A stretch of DNA of 64,000 nt from Streptomyces vietnamensis (GTDB lineage Bacteria > Actinomycetota > Actinomycetes > Streptomycetales > Streptomycetaceae): NCBI RefSeq assembly GCF_000830005.1, contig NZ_CP010407.1, positions 3,143,001 to 3,207,000 of the forward strand, given 5' to 3'. Position numbers and translations under genes: made by a program. Positions 63,387-64,000 of the stretch are shown here, piece by piece (the first letter of the stretch is position 1; every line of letters starts with the position of its first letter). A model generated the notes under the pieces. It searched no databases and was not told the origin of the DNA. It was given only the letters and a program-made list of their open reading frames with translations.

Positions 63387-64000
63387 TCAGCTTCCTGTCG
63401 ATCTGTACGAGCGGATCCCCGCCCGCCACGCCAGCCCCGCCACCCCGCAGCTCACCGCCGCCACCAGCGGCGACGCGAACGCCGCCCACTCCGGCACCCC
63501 CGCCGGAGCCGGCCGGCCGAGCACGTAAAGCGCGGGCAGCCAGCTCACGAACGCCAGCGGCACGACGTACACGACACCCCGCACCAGCTCCTGCGCGAAG
63601 ATCGTCGGCGGGTACTGGAGGAGGGTGTTCCCGCCGTACGTGAAGGAGTTCGTGACCTCCGCCGCGTCCTGCATCCAGAACAGGGCCGACGCGCCCACCA
63701 CCATCACCGCACCGAAGATCACCGCCCCGCACACCACCGTCACCGGCAGCAGCACCGCCCTCAGCGGCGTCCACTCCACGTCCAGGAGAACCAGACTCCA
63801 GACCAGGACCAGCAGGCCCTGCGCCACCCTGCCGAACCTCCGCAGCGCGAACTTGTCCGCCGCCACCTGCGCGAGCAGCGGCGCCGGACGCATCAGGAAC
63901 GTGTCGAGCGAACCGTCCCTCACCCGCTTCCCCATCCGCTGCAGCGAGCCCATCGTCAGGTCCGCGATCCCGAACGACGTGCCCGCCGTCCCGTACAGCA
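63387..64000 (-). CDS. ABC-2-type permease, 5' end outside the window
   Basis: Partial: the frame is open to the window edge, so at least 204 residues are seen and the N-terminus is missing. Several hydrophobic helices are visible (GLLVLVWSLVLLDV, VTVVCGAVIFGAVMVVGASALFW, GVVYVVPLAFVSWLPALYVL, AGLAWRAGIRSYRST). MRDAAEV-like polar segments and QYPPTIFAQELV fit the DUF990/ABC-2 family. It probably forms an exporter with the ATPase downstream. Confidence 0.85.
   Translation of the reverse strand, partial: LYGTAGTSFGIADLTMGSLQRMGKRVRDGSLDTFLMRPAPLLAQVAADKFALRRFGRVAQGLLVLVWSLVLLDVEWTPLRAVLLPVTVVCGAVIFGAVMVVGASALFWMQDAAEVTNSFTYGGNTLLQYPPTIFAQELVRGVVYVVPLAFVSWLPALYVLGRPAPAGVPEWAAFASPLVAAVSCGVAGLAWRAGIRSYRSTGS

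Overview
The window is high-GC actinobacterial DNA and almost certainly comes from a Streptomyces chromosome. Codons end mostly in G or C and many starts are GTG. The genes are typical of the genus: a secreted CBM-type chitinase, an AA10 LPMO, class E/F sortases, a YidC paralogue paired with a DUF6412-like protein, and a DasR-like GntR regulator. No rRNA, CRISPR array or intact insertion sequence was seen.

Region 1 (1-38.5 kb) is ordinary core and accessory chromosome. It holds three identical tRNA-Lys(CTT) genes at 0.9, 9.0 and 18.2 kb, each followed by a hairpin terminator. Secreted or surface functions include an M6 metalloprotease, a chitinase and an LPMO (both with DasR-like dre palindromes upstream), an NlpC/P60-type wall hydrolase with an SPFH membrane protein, two sortases and an LAxTG-anchored protein. 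Signalling and regulation are represented by a PAS-GGDEF-EAL protein, a NarL-type two-component pair, and IclR, ROK, HxlR and GntR regulators. From 22.5 to 29 kb lies an aminophosphonate uptake and catabolism operon (PhnS/T/U/V-type transporter, phosphonatase-like HAD, FAD oxidoreductase) with its GntR regulator.

Region 2 (38.57-58.27 kb) is the most interesting part: a roughly 20-kb candidate anti-phage island. The left + arm has a Vsr endonuclease, a C5-cytosine methyltransferase homologue lacking the catalytic Cys, and a second methyltransferase with intact PCQ and a coiled-coil insertion. A convergent minus-strand operon has a DUF6339-like protein, an unrecognised protein and an XRE-HTH/GHKL ATPase. 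The right + operon is four genes joined by 4-base overlaps: a 1585-aa GHKL-ATPase/DEAH helicase, a UvrD-like helicase, DrmA and DrmB. DrmA and DrmB are the DISARM core, but DrmC, DrmD and DrmE are absent. The set therefore looks like a DISARM-related hybrid, and it also echoes mismatch repair (Vsr, GHKL ATPase, UvrD).

Region 3 (58.3-64 kb) returns to ordinary chromosome: an amino-acid racemase, a winged-helix protein, a small membrane protein, a DUF445 protein and an ABC-2 exporter cut by the window edge.

Two DNA-level themes recur. One is a 44-bp palindromic repeat with compensatory stem changes, one copy of which sits in frame inside phnU. The other is short tandem duplications spanning the stop codon of four separate genes.
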